Of a stretch of 64,000 nt of DNA, positions 27,935-36,842 are shown piece after piece; position 1 is the stretch's first letter; every line of letters starts with the position of its first letter. The position numbers and the translations under genes are program-made. The stretch comes from Pseudomonas sp. CC120222-01a. Lineage in GTDB: Bacteria > Pseudomonadota > Gammaproteobacteria > Pseudomonadales > Pseudomonadaceae. The stretch covers positions 434,001-498,000 of the forward strand of contig NZ_QEQQ01000002.1 in assembly GCF_003097235.1 (NCBI RefSeq), read 5' to 3'. The notes beneath the pieces are model-generated. The model had not been told where the DNA came from. It did no database searches and was given only the letters and a program-made list of their open reading frames with translations.

Positions 27935-28567
27935 TCAGCTCGGGTTGCCCAGGCCTTGCCAGTGGCGTGCGCCGACGAAGATGAAGCGCAGCTGCTGGGT
28001 GATCTTTTCCTGGGCGCTCAGCACCTGTGGATAACCCGGCTCCGGGCTGTCGATCAGTTCCGGCAAGGTGGCGAACACGGTCTTCACCACCAGGTCGGCC
28101 ATCACCGCCAGTGCGGCGTTGTCCAGGTGCTGCCAACGCTTCATCCGCGCAAGGTCGGTGGCCAGGTCGTCGCTGATGTCCTGGCGCAGGCGGGCGATGG
28201 CCTGGCGCACGGCTTGCGAACCGCCATACTGCTCGCGGGCGAGGAACAGGAACTGGGCGCGGTGGGCGGCGACCACGTCGAGGAAGATGCGCACCGAAGC
28301 ATCGGTGATGCCACCGAGCTCAAATTCGTTATGCCGCACCAGGCGGATGGTCTGGCGGAACGTGGCGTCGACTTCGGCCACCAGCGCCAGGCCCAGGGCG
28401 TCCATGTCGGAAAAGTGCCGATAGAAACCGGTAGGCACGATACCTGCCGCCTTGGCCACTTCGCGCAGGCTCACGCTGCCAAAGCCACGGCCGCTCTCCA
28501 TGAGCTGGCAGGCGGCGTCCAGCAGGGCCTGGCGGGTCTGTAGCTTCTGTTCGGCGCGCGGCAGCAT
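27935..28567 (-). CDS. TetR family transcriptional regulator (DesT/FabR-like)
   Basis: 210 residues. N-terminal helix-turn-helix VSLREVAKAAGIVPTGFYRHFSDMDALGLAL (about residues 34-64) and a C-terminal ligand domain with RLVRHNEFELGGITDASVRIFLDVVAAHRAQFLFLAREQYGG. The latter block resembles DesT of P. aeruginosa, which senses acyl-CoA saturation and represses a desaturase gene; that assignment is by memory and there is no desaturase gene here. ATG at 28567 is preferred over a GTG at 28600 because the latter adds residues absent from relatives. No operator was identified. Confidence 0.85.
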   Translation of the reverse strand: MLPRAEQKLQTRQALLDAACQLMESGRGFGSVSLREVAKAAGIVPTGFYRHFSDMDALGLALVAEVDATFRQTIRLVRHNEFELGGITDASVRIFLDVVAAHRAQFLFLAREQYGGSQAVRQAIARLRQDISDDLATDLARMKRWQHLDNAALAVMADLVVKTVFATLPELIDSPEPGYPQVLSAQEKITQQLRFIFVGARHWQGLGNPS

Positions 28568-28689
28568 GGGGCGGGCTTCTGTGACGGTGAGGCTGGGCAC
28601 TCTAGATAAAAAAACGAAGCCCGGTCAATGGACCGGGCTGGGAGGGGAGCAAGCCGTGTGACAGAGGTTGTTCTTTTCGGCCATGGCGA

Positions 28690-29142
28690 TCAGCTCACGT
28701 GGCTGATTGCAACCAGGCGATCCGAGCCACCTTCAGCTACGCGGCCACTGCGTTCGATCAGACGGTCCGAGCCACCTTCGGCAACACGGCCACTGCGTTC
28801 AATCAGACGGTCCGAGCCACCTTCGGCAACGCGGCCACTGCGTTCAATCAGACGGTCCGAGCCACCTTCGGCAACACGGCCAGAGCGTTCGATCAGACGG
28901 TCCGAGCCACCTTCGGCAACGCGGCCACTGCGTTCGATCAGGCGGTCCGAGCCACCTTCGGCAACACGGGCAGAGCGTTCGATCAGGCGATCCGAGCCAC
29001 CTTCGGCAACGGTTTTGAGCGGTTGGGCGATCTCGGCTGCGCTGGAGCGCGATTCGGCGGTCAGGTGCTGGTCGGCAGCCGGCAGGGCGAAGGCGTTGGC
29101 AGCAAGGATCGACAGGGTCAGGGTCAGCAGGGTGCGTTTCAT
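28690..29142 (-). CDS. Secreted 15-residue-repeat protein of unknown function
   Basis: 150 residues: signal peptide MKRTLLTLTLSILAANAFA (about 1-19), a short spacer, then six full tandem copies of VAEGGSDRLIERSGR (first ends SAR) from residue 45 and a seventh cut to VAEGGSDRL, followed by VAISHVS. Strongly Arg/Glu/Gly-rich, so probably an extended or helical periplasmic or surface protein. GAGGAG lies upstream of the ATG. Similar Pseudomonas proteins are named 'phage infection protein' in some databases, a name I recall but cannot support from the sequence. The copies are nearly identical at DNA level, suggesting recent expansion. Function unknown. Confidence 0.75.
   Translation of the reverse strand: MKRTLLTLTLSILAANAFALPAADQHLTAESRSSAAEIAQPLKTVAEGGSDRLIERSARVAEGGSDRLIERSGRVAEGGSDRLIERSGRVAEGGSDRLIERSGRVAEGGSDRLIERSGRVAEGGSDRLIERSGRVAEGGSDRLVAISHVS
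28740..29010 (-). repeat. 45-bp tandem repeat array inside a gene
   Basis: Six to seven head-to-tail copies of a 45-bp unit, differing at only a few bases, each encoding VAEGGSDRLIERSGR. Expected to change copy number by slippage or recombination between strains. Confidence 0.9.
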
Positions 29143-29398
29143 GGTTCGGTGCTCCTCTCGGGGGCTGGAAAGTGGGTACGAAGCCAATGCTACGCCCGGT
29201 GACGCCAGAGAGAAGTTCATACGGGTAATGGTAACAATCGACGGTATTGATAGCGTTTTGCAGGGGCTCTATCTCGGTGCTTTCGAGATGTAATGCGGCT
29301 ATTTGCCAGTAACGACTTGAGGTAACACCAGCCATTGGCCGAGACCAAAAGCCAAGCAAGAACCCCAAAAAAAACTCGCTATCATGGCCGTCTCCGAT

Positions 29399-29415
29399 AA
29401 AACCCAGGGGGTTTT
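29399..29415. terminator. Hairpin in the 340-base gap before the AsmA gene
   Basis: AAAACCC-AGG-GGGTTTT, followed by CATCA. The rest of this 341-base gap (29143-29483) has A-rich tracts at 29366-29375 and a promoter-like TATCAT at about 29379; no other gene is seen in it. Confidence 0.4.
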
Positions 29416-29483
29416 CATCAGTCCGAGATATTGAGTGCCATCGTTACGCCTGCTTTGTGCCTTGCCGTCAGGAGAATCACGCA

Positions 29484-31550
29484 ATGACGCGTCCCGCCAG
29501 AATCCTCGTCTGGACCTTAACCACCCTGTTGACCCTGCTGGCGATCCTGGTAGTGATCATCGCCACCTTCGACTGGAACCGCGTCAAGCCGCTGCTTAAC
29601 GAGAAGGTTTCCGAGGCCTTGCACCGGCCATTCGCGATCAATGGCAATCTCGCCGTGCACTGGCGCACCGAGCCGGAAGAAGGCGGCTGGCGCGCGTGGG
29701 TGCCGTGGCCGCACTTCATTGCCGAAGACCTGACCTTGGGCAACCCAGACTGGCTGAAGGAACCGCAGATGGTCGGCCTGGAGCGCGTGGAGTTCCGCCT
29801 GGCGCCGCTGCCGCTGCTGTTCCAGCAGATCAGCATCCCGCGCATCGACCTGACCAAGCCTACCGCCAGCCTCACGCGCCTGGCCGATGGACGCGCGAAC
29901 TGGACCTTCGACTTCGGGCCCAAGGACGAGAACGAGGCGCCGTCCAAGTGGCAGCTGGACATCGGTGCCATCGGCTTTGACCAGGGTAATGTGAGCTTCG
30001 ATGACCAGACCTTGAAAACCAGCATGAAGGTGCAGATCGACCCGCTGGGCAAACCGATCCCCTTCAGTGAAATCGTCGGCAAGGCCGGCGCCGAAAAGGT
30101 TGGTGGCGCCCAGGACTATGCGTTCGGGCTCAAGGCTCAGGGCCGCTACAAAGGTCAGCCGGTGTCCGGCACCGGCAAGATCGGCGGCTTGCTGGCGCTG
30201 CAAGACGCCAATCAGCCGTTCCCGTTGCAGGCCGACGTGCGCATTGCCGATACCCATGTGGTGCTCGCCGGTACACTGACCGACCCGCGTAACCTCGGCG
30301 CATTGGACCTGCGCCTGCGCCTGTCCGGTGCCAGCCTGGGCAACCTCTACCCGTTGACCGGCGTGACGCTGCCGGACACCCCGGCCTATTCCACCGACGG
30401 CCGTCTCCGCGCCAACCTGCATGCCGCAGAAGGCGCGACCTTCAATTACCAGGGCTTCAACGGCAAGATCGGCGACAGCGACATCCATGGCGACCTGGCC
30501 TTCGTCGCCAGCCAGCCAAGGCCCAAGCTCTCCGGCAACCTGGTGTCCAACCAGTTGCTGTTCAAGGACCTGGCCCCGCTGATCGGTGCCGACTCCAATG
30601 CCGAGCAGAAAGCCCGCGGTGGTGCCAGCAAGCAGCCGGCCGACAAGGTGCTGCCGGTGGAAGAGTTCCGCACCGAACGCTGGCGGGCCATGGACGCCGA
30701 CGTTACCTTTGCCGGCAAGCGCATCGTGCACAGCGAAAAGCTGCCCTTCAATGACCTGTCTGCCCACGTGATCCTGGACGACGGCCTGCTGCGCCTGGAG
30801 CCGCTGCGCTTTGGCGTGGCCGGTGGCAGCCTGGCCTCCAACATCCGCCTTGACGGCCGTAACGTGCCGCTGCAGGGGCGTGCCCAGCTGACGGCGCGTG
30901 GCTTCAAGCTCAAGCAGCTGTTCCCCAGCTTCGCACCGATGCAGACCAGCTTCGGCGAGCTTAACGGCGATGCCGACATCAGTGGCCGTGGCAACTCGGT
31001 GGCGGCGTTGCTGGGCACGGCCAACGGCAACCTGCGCATGCTGATCAACGATGGCGCCATCAGCCGCAGCCTGATGGAGATTGCCGGGCTCAATGTCGGT
31101 AACTACGTGGTGGGCAAGCTGTTCGGCGACGAGGACGTGAAGATCAACTGCGCGGCGGCGGATGTCGGGATCAAGGACGGGCTGGCGACTACGCGGTTGT
31201 TCATCTTCGATACCGAGAACGCGATCATCTACATCAATGGCACGGCCAACTTTGCCAGTGAGCAGCTGGACTTGAAGATAACCCCGGAATCCAAGGGGCT
31301 ACGGCTGTTCTCGCTGCGTTCGCCGCTGTATGTGCGCGGGCCGTTTGCCAAACCGAGTGCCGGGGTGCAGGCGGTGCCACTGGCGCTGCGCGGGGCGGGG
31401 ATGCTGGCGTTGGGCGTGGTTGCCGGGCCGGCTGCCGGGTTGCTGGCGCTGGTGGCGCCGAGCAGTGGGGATGAGCCCAACCAGTGCACGCCATTGCTGC
31501 AGCAGATGAAAGCCGGCAAGGCGCCGGCTGCGGTGAAAAAGCAGAAATAG
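29484..31550 (+). CDS. AsmA family protein
   Basis: 688 residues with one N-terminal membrane anchor (ILVWTLTTLLTLLAILVVIIATF, about 6-28) and a long periplasmic body. The start of the AsmA domain (DWNRVKPLLNEKVSEALHRPFAINGNLAVHW) and the C-terminal AsmA_2 region (SFGELNGDADISGRGNSVAALLGTANGNLRM) are clear. AsmA-like proteins of this repeating beta-groove architecture are linked to phospholipid transport to the outer membrane. AGGAGA lies upstream of the ATG; a start nine codons earlier is less likely. Monocistronic, converging on the ferritin-like gene. Confidence 0.9.
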   Translation: MTRPARILVWTLTTLLTLLAILVVIIATFDWNRVKPLLNEKVSEALHRPFAINGNLAVHWRTEPEEGGWRAWVPWPHFIAEDLTLGNPDWLKEPQMVGLERVEFRLAPLPLLFQQISIPRIDLTKPTASLTRLADGRANWTFDFGPKDENEAPSKWQLDIGAIGFDQGNVSFDDQTLKTSMKVQIDPLGKPIPFSEIVGKAGAEKVGGAQDYAFGLKAQGRYKGQPVSGTGKIGGLLALQDANQPFPLQADVRIADTHVVLAGTLTDPRNLGALDLRLRLSGASLGNLYPLTGVTLPDTPAYSTDGRLRANLHAAEGATFNYQGFNGKIGDSDIHGDLAFVASQPRPKLSGNLVSNQLLFKDLAPLIGADSNAEQKARGGASKQPADKVLPVEEFRTERWRAMDADVTFAGKRIVHSEKLPFNDLSAHVILDDGLLRLEPLRFGVAGGSLASNIRLDGRNVPLQGRAQLTARGFKLKQLFPSFAPMQTSFGELNGDADISGRGNSVAALLGTANGNLRMLINDGAISRSLMEIAGLNVGNYVVGKLFGDEDVKINCAAADVGIKDGLATTRLFIFDTENAIIYINGTANFASEQLDLKITPESKGLRLFSLRSPLYVRGPFAKPSAGVQAVPLALRGAGMLALGVVAGPAAGLLALVAPSSGDEPNQCTPLLQQMKAGKAPAAVKKQK

Positions 31551-31577
31551 AGTGGGGGCGCATAGCGCCCCCAGTCA

Positions 31578-32108
31578 TTACAGCCCTTGAAGCAGATCGG
31601 ACATGTCGTCCGCGTGCTCTTCTTCCTGGGCCAGGATGTCCTCGAAGATCCGCCGTGTAGTCGGGTCTTTATCGCCAATGTACTGAATGATCTCGCGATA
31701 GCTGTCGATGGCAATCCGCTCTGCCACCAGGTCCTCCAGCACCATCTCCTTCAGCGAACTGCCCGCCACATATTGCGCATGGGAATTCTTGGTGAGGTTG
31801 TCCGGATTGAAGTCCGGCTCACCGCCCAACTGCACGATGCGCTCGGCCAGTTTGTCGGCATGCTCGGCTTCCTGGTTCGCATGTTCGAGGAACTCGCTGG
31901 CCGCCACACTGGCCTTGATCCCGCTGGCCATGAAGTAATGGCGCTTGTAGCGCAGTACGCAGACCAGTTCGGTGGCCAGCGACTCGTTGAGCAGGCGCAG
32001 GATTTCCTGGCGGTCGGCGTGGTAACCCTCGGTCACCGCGCCTTGCTCGACATGCTCGCGGGCACGTTTGCGCAGGGTTTGCACATCGGTCAGTTCAACG
32101 TTGCTCAT
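31578..32108 (-). CDS. Ferritin-like / bacterioferritin-type protein
   Basis: 176 residues of a four-helix bundle with diiron ligands: an E in NESLATELVCVL (helix A), EAEH in NQEAEHADKLAERI (helix B), E in LEDLVAERIAIDSYREI (helix C) and EEEHADDMSDLL (helix D). These two ExxH motifs are a ferritin/bacterioferritin hallmark. The predicted role is iron storage or protection from peroxide; no heme-ligand Met was identified with certainty. GGAG precedes the ATG at 32108. Forty-eight bases downstream of osmE on the same strand, so it may be co-transcribed with a stress gene. Confidence 0.85.
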   Translation of the reverse strand: MSNVELTDVQTLRKRAREHVEQGAVTEGYHADRQEILRLLNESLATELVCVLRYKRHYFMASGIKASVAASEFLEHANQEAEHADKLAERIVQLGGEPDFNPDNLTKNSHAQYVAGSSLKEMVLEDLVAERIAIDSYREIIQYIGDKDPTTRRIFEDILAQEEEHADDMSDLLQGL

Positions 32109-32156
32109 GATTGTCTCCAAACAGATCAGGACGGGTGTTCACGGTAGGTAGAAGGC

Positions 32157-32498
32157 TCAAGCGCCGTGGGCGGCTTTGCTGTCCTCTTCTCGTTGCTTGC
32201 AGGTCTTGAAGCCCTTGGCATCGACATGGCCGGTGGCGTCGAAGCGCACGTAGTACGGCTGCTGGTGGCCGTCGCGGTTGAGGATGTAGTCGTTGCAGGT
32301 ACCCCCGTGCGGCAAGTCGATCACGTTCGATGGGCTGCCGCCGATGGCGATGACCTTCTGCATGGTCATGCCGTTTTCCACCTGCTTGACCAGCGGTTCG
32401 TCGCGGTAGGTGACATGGTCCACCGGGTTTTCCGGGTGGCTGCTGCAGGCGGCCAGCGCGGCGCTTGCCAGAAGGATTGCCAGGGTCTGCTTGTACAT
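32157..32498 (-). CDS. osmE: Osmotically inducible lipoprotein OsmE
   Basis: 113 residues. Lipoprotein signal with lipobox LAAC (Cys18) and a BamE/SmpA-like domain (VTYRDEPLVKQVENGMTMQKVIAIGGSPSNVIDLPHGGTCNDYIL), the OsmE arrangement of an outer-membrane lipoprotein. Homologues are induced by high osmolarity and stationary phase. AAGGAG is directly upstream of the ATG; 25 open codons before it are not used. It is followed by the ferritin-like gene and faces the lipase gene divergently over 124 bases. Confidence 0.9.
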   Translation of the reverse strand: MYKQTLAILLASAALAACSSHPENPVDHVTYRDEPLVKQVENGMTMQKVIAIGGSPSNVIDLPHGGTCNDYILNRDGHQQPYYVRFDATGHVDAKGFKTCKQREEDSKAAHGA

Positions 32499-32622
32499 GG
32501 TCCCGCTCCTTGCAAAGGGTCTGTTCTGGTTTGGAACCGCGCAGCGCGTCGGGAGTTCGATTGCGATGGTCATCGAAGCGGCGCTAGTGTTGGCCGATCG
32601 TCCACGGAAAGGGGCTCAAGCC

Positions 32623-33513
32623 ATGCAGCAGGAATTGGCCACGCGATACCCATTGGTGCTGGTGCCGGGCATGCTCGGCTTTGTCCGGGTGCTGCTCTAT
32701 CCGTACTGGTTCGGCATCGTGCCGGCGTTGCGCAAGGGCGGCGCACAGGTGTTCCCGGTGCAGGTCTCGCCGCTGCATTCCAACGAGGTGCGCGGTGAGC
32801 AGTTGCTGGCGATCATCGAAGACATCTGCCAGCGCACGGGGGCGGCCAAGGTCAACCTCATCGGCCACAGCCAGGGCGCGCTGAACGCACGTTATGCGGC
32901 GGCCAGGCGGCCGGATCGGGTGGCCTCGGTCACTTCGGTGGCGGGGCCCAATCATGGCTCGGAGCTGGCCGATCACCTTGAGCGCACGGCGCCTGGTGAT
33001 TCACCCCAAGGGCGCATCCTCAAGGCCATCCTGCATGGCCTGGCGGTGTTGCTGGTGTGGCTGGAAACCGGCTGGCGACGCGACCCGCTGCCGGTCGACG
33101 TGCATGCTTCCCACCAGGCCCTGACCAGCGCTGGCGTGGCCCTGTTCAACCAAGCTTATCCACAGGGGCTACCGGATACCTGGGGCGGGGAGGGGGCGTA
33201 TGAGGTCAGCGGCGTGCGTTACTACTCCTGGTCCGGCACCTTGCAGCCGGGGCTGACTGACCAGGGGCGCAACCGCTTCGACGGCAGCAACCGCTTCTGC
33301 CGGCTGTTCGCACGCAGTTTCGTCAGGGAAAAGGGCCATTGCGACGGCATGGTCGGGCGTTTCAGCTCGCACCTGGGGCAGGTGATCGGCGATGACTACC
33401 CGCTCGATCACCTGGATATCGTCAACCAGCAGCTGGGCGCCGTGGGCAAGGGCGCCGAGCCGCTGCGGCTGTTCACTGAACATGCGGCTCGGCTCAAGGC
33501 GGCCGGGCTCTAG
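32623..33513 (+). CDS. Triacylglycerol lipase-type alpha/beta hydrolase
   Basis: 296 residues of the bacterial family I lipase type. The nucleophile elbow GHSQGALNARYAA is near residue 81-93 (Ser83), with the oxyanion region VLVPGMLGFVRV at the start and catalytic Asp/His in HCDGMVG and PLDHLDIVNQQ. Unlike secreted P. aeruginosa LipA it has no visible signal peptide and no foldase (Lif) gene nearby, so it may be cytoplasmic or leave by another route. ATG at 32623 follows GGAAAGGGG; the upstream frame contains osmE antisense and is not used. The 3' end overlaps the EamA gene by four bases, tail to tail. Confidence 0.85.
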   Translation: MQQELATRYPLVLVPGMLGFVRVLLYPYWFGIVPALRKGGAQVFPVQVSPLHSNEVRGEQLLAIIEDICQRTGAAKVNLIGHSQGALNARYAAARRPDRVASVTSVAGPNHGSELADHLERTAPGDSPQGRILKAILHGLAVLLVWLETGWRRDPLPVDVHASHQALTSAGVALFNQAYPQGLPDTWGGEGAYEVSGVRYYSWSGTLQPGLTDQGRNRFDGSNRFCRLFARSFVREKGHCDGMVGRFSSHLGQVIGDDYPLDHLDIVNQQLGAVGKGAEPLRLFTEHAARLKAAGL

Positions 33514-34382
33514 CGGCGTACCGGCGTGGTCCAGCGCTCGGCCAGTATGACGCCGACCAAGGTCAGCAAACCACCGATCAGGTGATAGCTGGCCAGTCGT
33601 TCGTCGAGGACTACTGCGGCGATCAGCGCGGTCACCAACGGCAGCAGGTTGAAGAACAACGTCGTACGGCTTGGCCCCAGGCGATGCACGGCCTGCATCC
33701 ACACCAGCGGCGCGATCATCGAGGCGAGCACGCAGGCGTACAGCACCAGGCCGATGTTGTGGCCATTCAGTCCGGTCTTGTTCGAAAGCAGGAACAGCGG
33801 CAGCAACACCAGGATGGCTACCAGCACTTGCAGGTACAGCAGCTGCAACGGTGGCAGGCGCAATTGCCATTTCTTCAGCAAGAAGCTGTACAGCGCGTAG
33901 GCCAGGGTCGCTACCAGCATCAGCAGGTCGCCGCTGTTCAAGCCTTGTTCCAGCAAGATGCCGGGCTGGCCGGCGGAGACCACTTCGAGCACGCCGACGA
34001 ACGACACCACGGCGCCTGCGAGGGCCCCGTAGCTCAGGCGCTGGCCCAGCCAGGCGATGGACAGGGCCAGTGACATCAGCGGCATCAGCGAGAGGATGAT
34101 GCCCATGTTGGTGGCGCTGGTGATACCGGCGGCGAAGTACGCCAGGCTCTGATACACGGCCATGCCCAGCACGCCGAGGATCGCCACCTTGCCCAAGTGC
34201 GGGCGGATGGCCGCACGGTTGCGCCACACGGCGGGCAGCAGGAACGGCGTGAACAGCGCGCCGGCCAGCAGCCAGCGGTAGAAGCCGATTTCGGCAGGGT
34301 AGATGGCGCCGGCCGACATCTTGGTGACCACGGTATTACCGGCCCAGATGAGAATGGCGACCAAAGGGAAGAGGTAGTTCAT
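33510..34382 (-). CDS. EamA (DMT) family exporter
   Basis: 290 residues, ten membrane helices in two EamA repeats (about 5-140 and 155-285), starting MNYLFPLVAILIWAGNTVVTKMS. Drug/metabolite transporters of this family export amino acids, nucleosides or other small molecules; substrate is not predictable. The ATG at 34382 follows the family start; 16 open codons upstream are excluded. Divergently transcribed from an AraC regulator gene with about 120 bases between, the common layout for a regulator next to its transporter. The 3' end overlaps the lipase gene by four bases. Confidence 0.85.
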   Translation of the reverse strand: MNYLFPLVAILIWAGNTVVTKMSAGAIYPAEIGFYRWLLAGALFTPFLLPAVWRNRAAIRPHLGKVAILGVLGMAVYQSLAYFAAGITSATNMGIILSLMPLMSLALSIAWLGQRLSYGALAGAVVSFVGVLEVVSAGQPGILLEQGLNSGDLLMLVATLAYALYSFLLKKWQLRLPPLQLLYLQVLVAILVLLPLFLLSNKTGLNGHNIGLVLYACVLASMIAPLVWMQAVHRLGPSRTTLFFNLLPLVTALIAAVVLDERLASYHLIGGLLTLVGVILAERWTTPVRR

Positions 34383-34504
34383 GAAGCGGTTACTCGTCTG
34401 GCTTGGCTGGGGCCGAAAGGCAGGCCCCATGGACGCTCATTATCGGCTGTCTGTTCATAAGCCTATACTTCCATCCAGACAACCTGCCCCACGAAGCAGA
34501 CAGC

Positions 34505-35293
34505 ATGCCGCGCAAATACCTCGACATCCCTCAGTTCGCCCAACTCCCGGCTCCGGTGTACTTCCGCCATGACGAGTTCGGCGCCGACACCCACAGTGCG
34601 CCCCATCGCCATGCCTGGGGCCAGCTCAACTACACGGCCCACGGGGTGATGCATCTGGATGTCGCCGGCCAGCGCTTCCTCTCGCCACCCCACTATGCGG
34701 TGTGGGTGCCGCCAGCTACCGAGCATGGCTGCTACAACCCCCAGGCCATCGTCTATCGTTCGGTCTATCTCGACCGCAGCCTGTGCGCTGAACTGCCGTC
34801 GCAGCCGTGCAGCCTGATCATCAGCGACATCCTCAAGGCCATCCTCGCTGACTTCGCCCGCCGCGACCTGCGGGTGGCGCAGGATGAACGCGACCAGCGC
34901 CTGGTGCAGGTATTGCTCGACCAACTGCACCAGGCGCCGACCCAGACCTGCTACTTGCCCTTCTCCCACAATGAGGGCCTGCGCAAGGTGCTGGATGCCC
35001 TCACCGCCGAACCCGGCGACAACCGGCCGTTGGCCGACTGGGCGGCCCGGGTGCATGTCAGCGAGCGCACCTTGGCCCGCCAGTTCCTGCGCGAACTGGG
35101 CATCAGCTTCGGCGAATGGCGCCTGCGCTTGCGCTTTCTGCGCGCCATCGAGGCCCTGGAGGCCGGGCTGCCGATCCAGGCGATTGCCTTCGACCTGGGC
35201 TACAGCAGCGCTTCGGCATTCATTGCCATGTTCCAGCGCCAGGCCCGCTGTACACCTGAGCAGTACCGGCGGCAGGCCCGGCATGGTGTGTAA
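34505..35293 (+). CDS. AraC family transcriptional regulator
   Basis: 262 residues. A cupin-like N-terminal sensing domain (HRHAWGQLNYTAHGVMHLDV...PPATEHG) is followed by two helix-turn-helix motifs at the C-terminus, with the diagnostic LGYSSASAFIAMFQRQARCTPEQYRR near 235-258. It likely controls the adjacent divergent EamA transporter gene. The ATG at 34505 has the best fit to relatives; 34 open codons upstream run through the divergent promoter region. No operator was singled out in the 122-base gap. Confidence 0.88.
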   Translation: MPRKYLDIPQFAQLPAPVYFRHDEFGADTHSAPHRHAWGQLNYTAHGVMHLDVAGQRFLSPPHYAVWVPPATEHGCYNPQAIVYRSVYLDRSLCAELPSQPCSLIISDILKAILADFARRDLRVAQDERDQRLVQVLLDQLHQAPTQTCYLPFSHNEGLRKVLDALTAEPGDNRPLADWAARVHVSERTLARQFLRELGISFGEWRLRLRFLRAIEALEAGLPIQAIAFDLGYSSASAFIAMFQRQARCTPEQYRRQARHGV

Positions 35294-35355
35294 GATTTCT
35301 TGTCTACACTCAGCCTGACCCCGTGCATCGGGCGCGGAGACAAGGAGACCACTCC

Positions 35356-35643
35356 ATGAAGATGTTGCACGTGCCACTGCTGGCGCTGGCTGTGCTGTTC
35401 AGCGCGCAAGGATTTGCCGCCAACACGGCACAACAGGAAAAGATGAAAACCTGTAACGCCGACGCCACGACCAAGGCCCTCAAGGGCGATGAACGCAAGG
35501 CGTTCATGAGCACTTGCCTGAAAAAGGACGTGCCACAGTCTCAGCAGGACAAGATGAAGACCTGCAACGCCGACGCCACCACCAAGGCGCTCAAGGGTGA
35601 CGAGCGCAAGGCGTACATGAGCGACTGCCTGAAGAAGAAGTGA
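35356..35643 (+). CDS. PsiF repeat protein
   Basis: 95-residue precursor with signal peptide MKMLHVPLLALAVLFSAQGFAA and two copies of the PsiF repeat, each MKTCNADATTKALKGDERKAFMSxCLKK with two Cys that can form a disulfide. PsiF was first found as a phosphate-starvation-inducible gene in E. coli; its function is not known. AAGGAGACC is just upstream of the ATG. It stands between the AraC gene and a permease gene, both on the same strand, with about 60-base gaps. Confidence 0.9.
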   Translation: MKMLHVPLLALAVLFSAQGFAANTAQQEKMKTCNADATTKALKGDERKAFMSTCLKKDVPQSQQDKMKTCNADATTKALKGDERKAYMSDCLKKK

Positions 35644-35713
35644 CCTGCGCCTATGCCTGTGTCCTGAAGGCTGGCAGACTGCGGGCATTCCCGCTGTCTG
35701 CCGTAGAGGCTGT

Positions 35714-36721
35714 ATGACTTTCACCCCCCGTCAGATCACCCTGGCCAGCCTGATCATCGTCATGGCCGGCCTGCTGCTGGCCCTGCCTCTGAAATTGCTC
35801 CCCAGCCTGTTGGCTGGCCTGCTGGTGTTCGAGCTGGTGAACATGCTCACCCCGCGCCTGCAACCGCTGATCGCCGGGGAGCGTGCGCGCTGGCTGGCGG
35901 TGGCGCTGCTGGGGGTGCTGGTGGTCAGTATGCTGACCCTGCTGATTGCCGGTGCCTTCAGCTTCCTGCTGCACGAAGCCGAGAACCCCGGTGCCTCGCT
36001 GGACAAGTTCATGACCTTGGTCGAGCGTGCCCGCAGCCAGCTGCCGCCGTTCATCGAAGCCTACCTGCCGGCCAGCGCGGCGGAGTTCAAGGTGGCCATC
36101 GGTGACTGGATCAAGAGCCACCTGAGCGACCTGCAGCTGGTGGGCAAGGGCATGGCGCACATGTTCGTGACCCTGCTGATCGGCATGATCCTCGGCGCCA
36201 TCATCGCCCTGCAGCGCATTCCCGACATTTCCCGGCGCAAGCCCCTGGCTGCGGCCCTGTTCGAGCGGCTGAACCTGCTGGTGCAGGCGTTTCGCAACAT
36301 CGTCTTCGCGCAGATCAAGATCTCGATGCTCAACACCGCGTTCACCGGCATTTTCCTCGCCGTGGTGATGCCGTTGTTCGGCGTGCACTTGCCGCTGACC
36401 AAGACGCTGATCGTGCTGACCTTCCTGCTCGGGCTGCTGCCGGTGATCGGCAATCTGATGTCCAACACCCTGATCACCATCGTCGGCATGTCGTTGTCGA
36501 TCTGGGTGGCGGCGGCAGCGCTGGGCTACCTGATCGTGATCCACAAGGTCGAGTATTTCCTCAACGCCAAGATCGTCGGTGGGCAGATCAGAGCCAAGGC
36601 CTGGGAGCTGTTGCTGGCGATGCTGGTGTTCGAGGCGGCGTTCGGCTTGCCGGGGGTGGTGGCGGGGCCGGTCTATTACGCCTACCTGAAGAGTGAGCTG
36701 CGGCGGGCGGAGCTAGTCTGA
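35714..36721 (+). CDS. AI-2E family transporter (YdiK/PerM)
   Basis: 335 residues with about seven to eight membrane helices, an N-terminal pair of helices followed by a large loop (residues about 85-150) and a C-terminal cluster. GLPGVVAGPVYYAYLKSELRRAELV at the C-terminus and LLPVIGNLMSNTLITIVGMS are conserved in this permease family. Members are loosely annotated as AI-2 exporters, Na+/H+ antiporters or unknown permeases. GTAGAGG precedes the ATG by a few bases. A REP pair follows within eight bases of the stop. Confidence 0.85.
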   Translation: MTFTPRQITLASLIIVMAGLLLALPLKLLPSLLAGLLVFELVNMLTPRLQPLIAGERARWLAVALLGVLVVSMLTLLIAGAFSFLLHEAENPGASLDKFMTLVERARSQLPPFIEAYLPASAAEFKVAIGDWIKSHLSDLQLVGKGMAHMFVTLLIGMILGAIIALQRIPDISRRKPLAAALFERLNLLVQAFRNIVFAQIKISMLNTAFTGIFLAVVMPLFGVHLPLTKTLIVLTFLLGLLPVIGNLMSNTLITIVGMSLSIWVAAAALGYLIVIHKVEYFLNAKIVGGQIRAKAWELLLAMLVFEAAFGLPGVVAGPVYYAYLKSELRRAELV

Positions 36722-36728
36722 CAGATTG

Positions 36729-36834
36729 CTGGGGCCGCGTTGCGGCCCTTTCGCGACCCAAGGCCGCTCCTACAGGTGATCGCGCTCCCTTGTAGGAGCG
36801 GCCTTGGGTCGCGAAAGGGCTGCAAAGCAGCCCC
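36729..36834. repeat. REP pair (family B)
   Basis: Inverted copies of TTTCGCGACCCAAGGCCGCTCC between the convergent ends of the AI-2E family gene and the yegD gene. Both carry ACCC in place of the ACAC found in other family B copies. Confidence 0.9.
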
Positions 36835-36842
36835 AAAATGGC

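Noticed and set aside
28740..29010. Regular 45-bp repeats looked at first like a CRISPR array
   Set aside because: The repeats are contiguous with no unique spacers, translate in frame as a repeated peptide after a signal sequence, and no cas gene is present.
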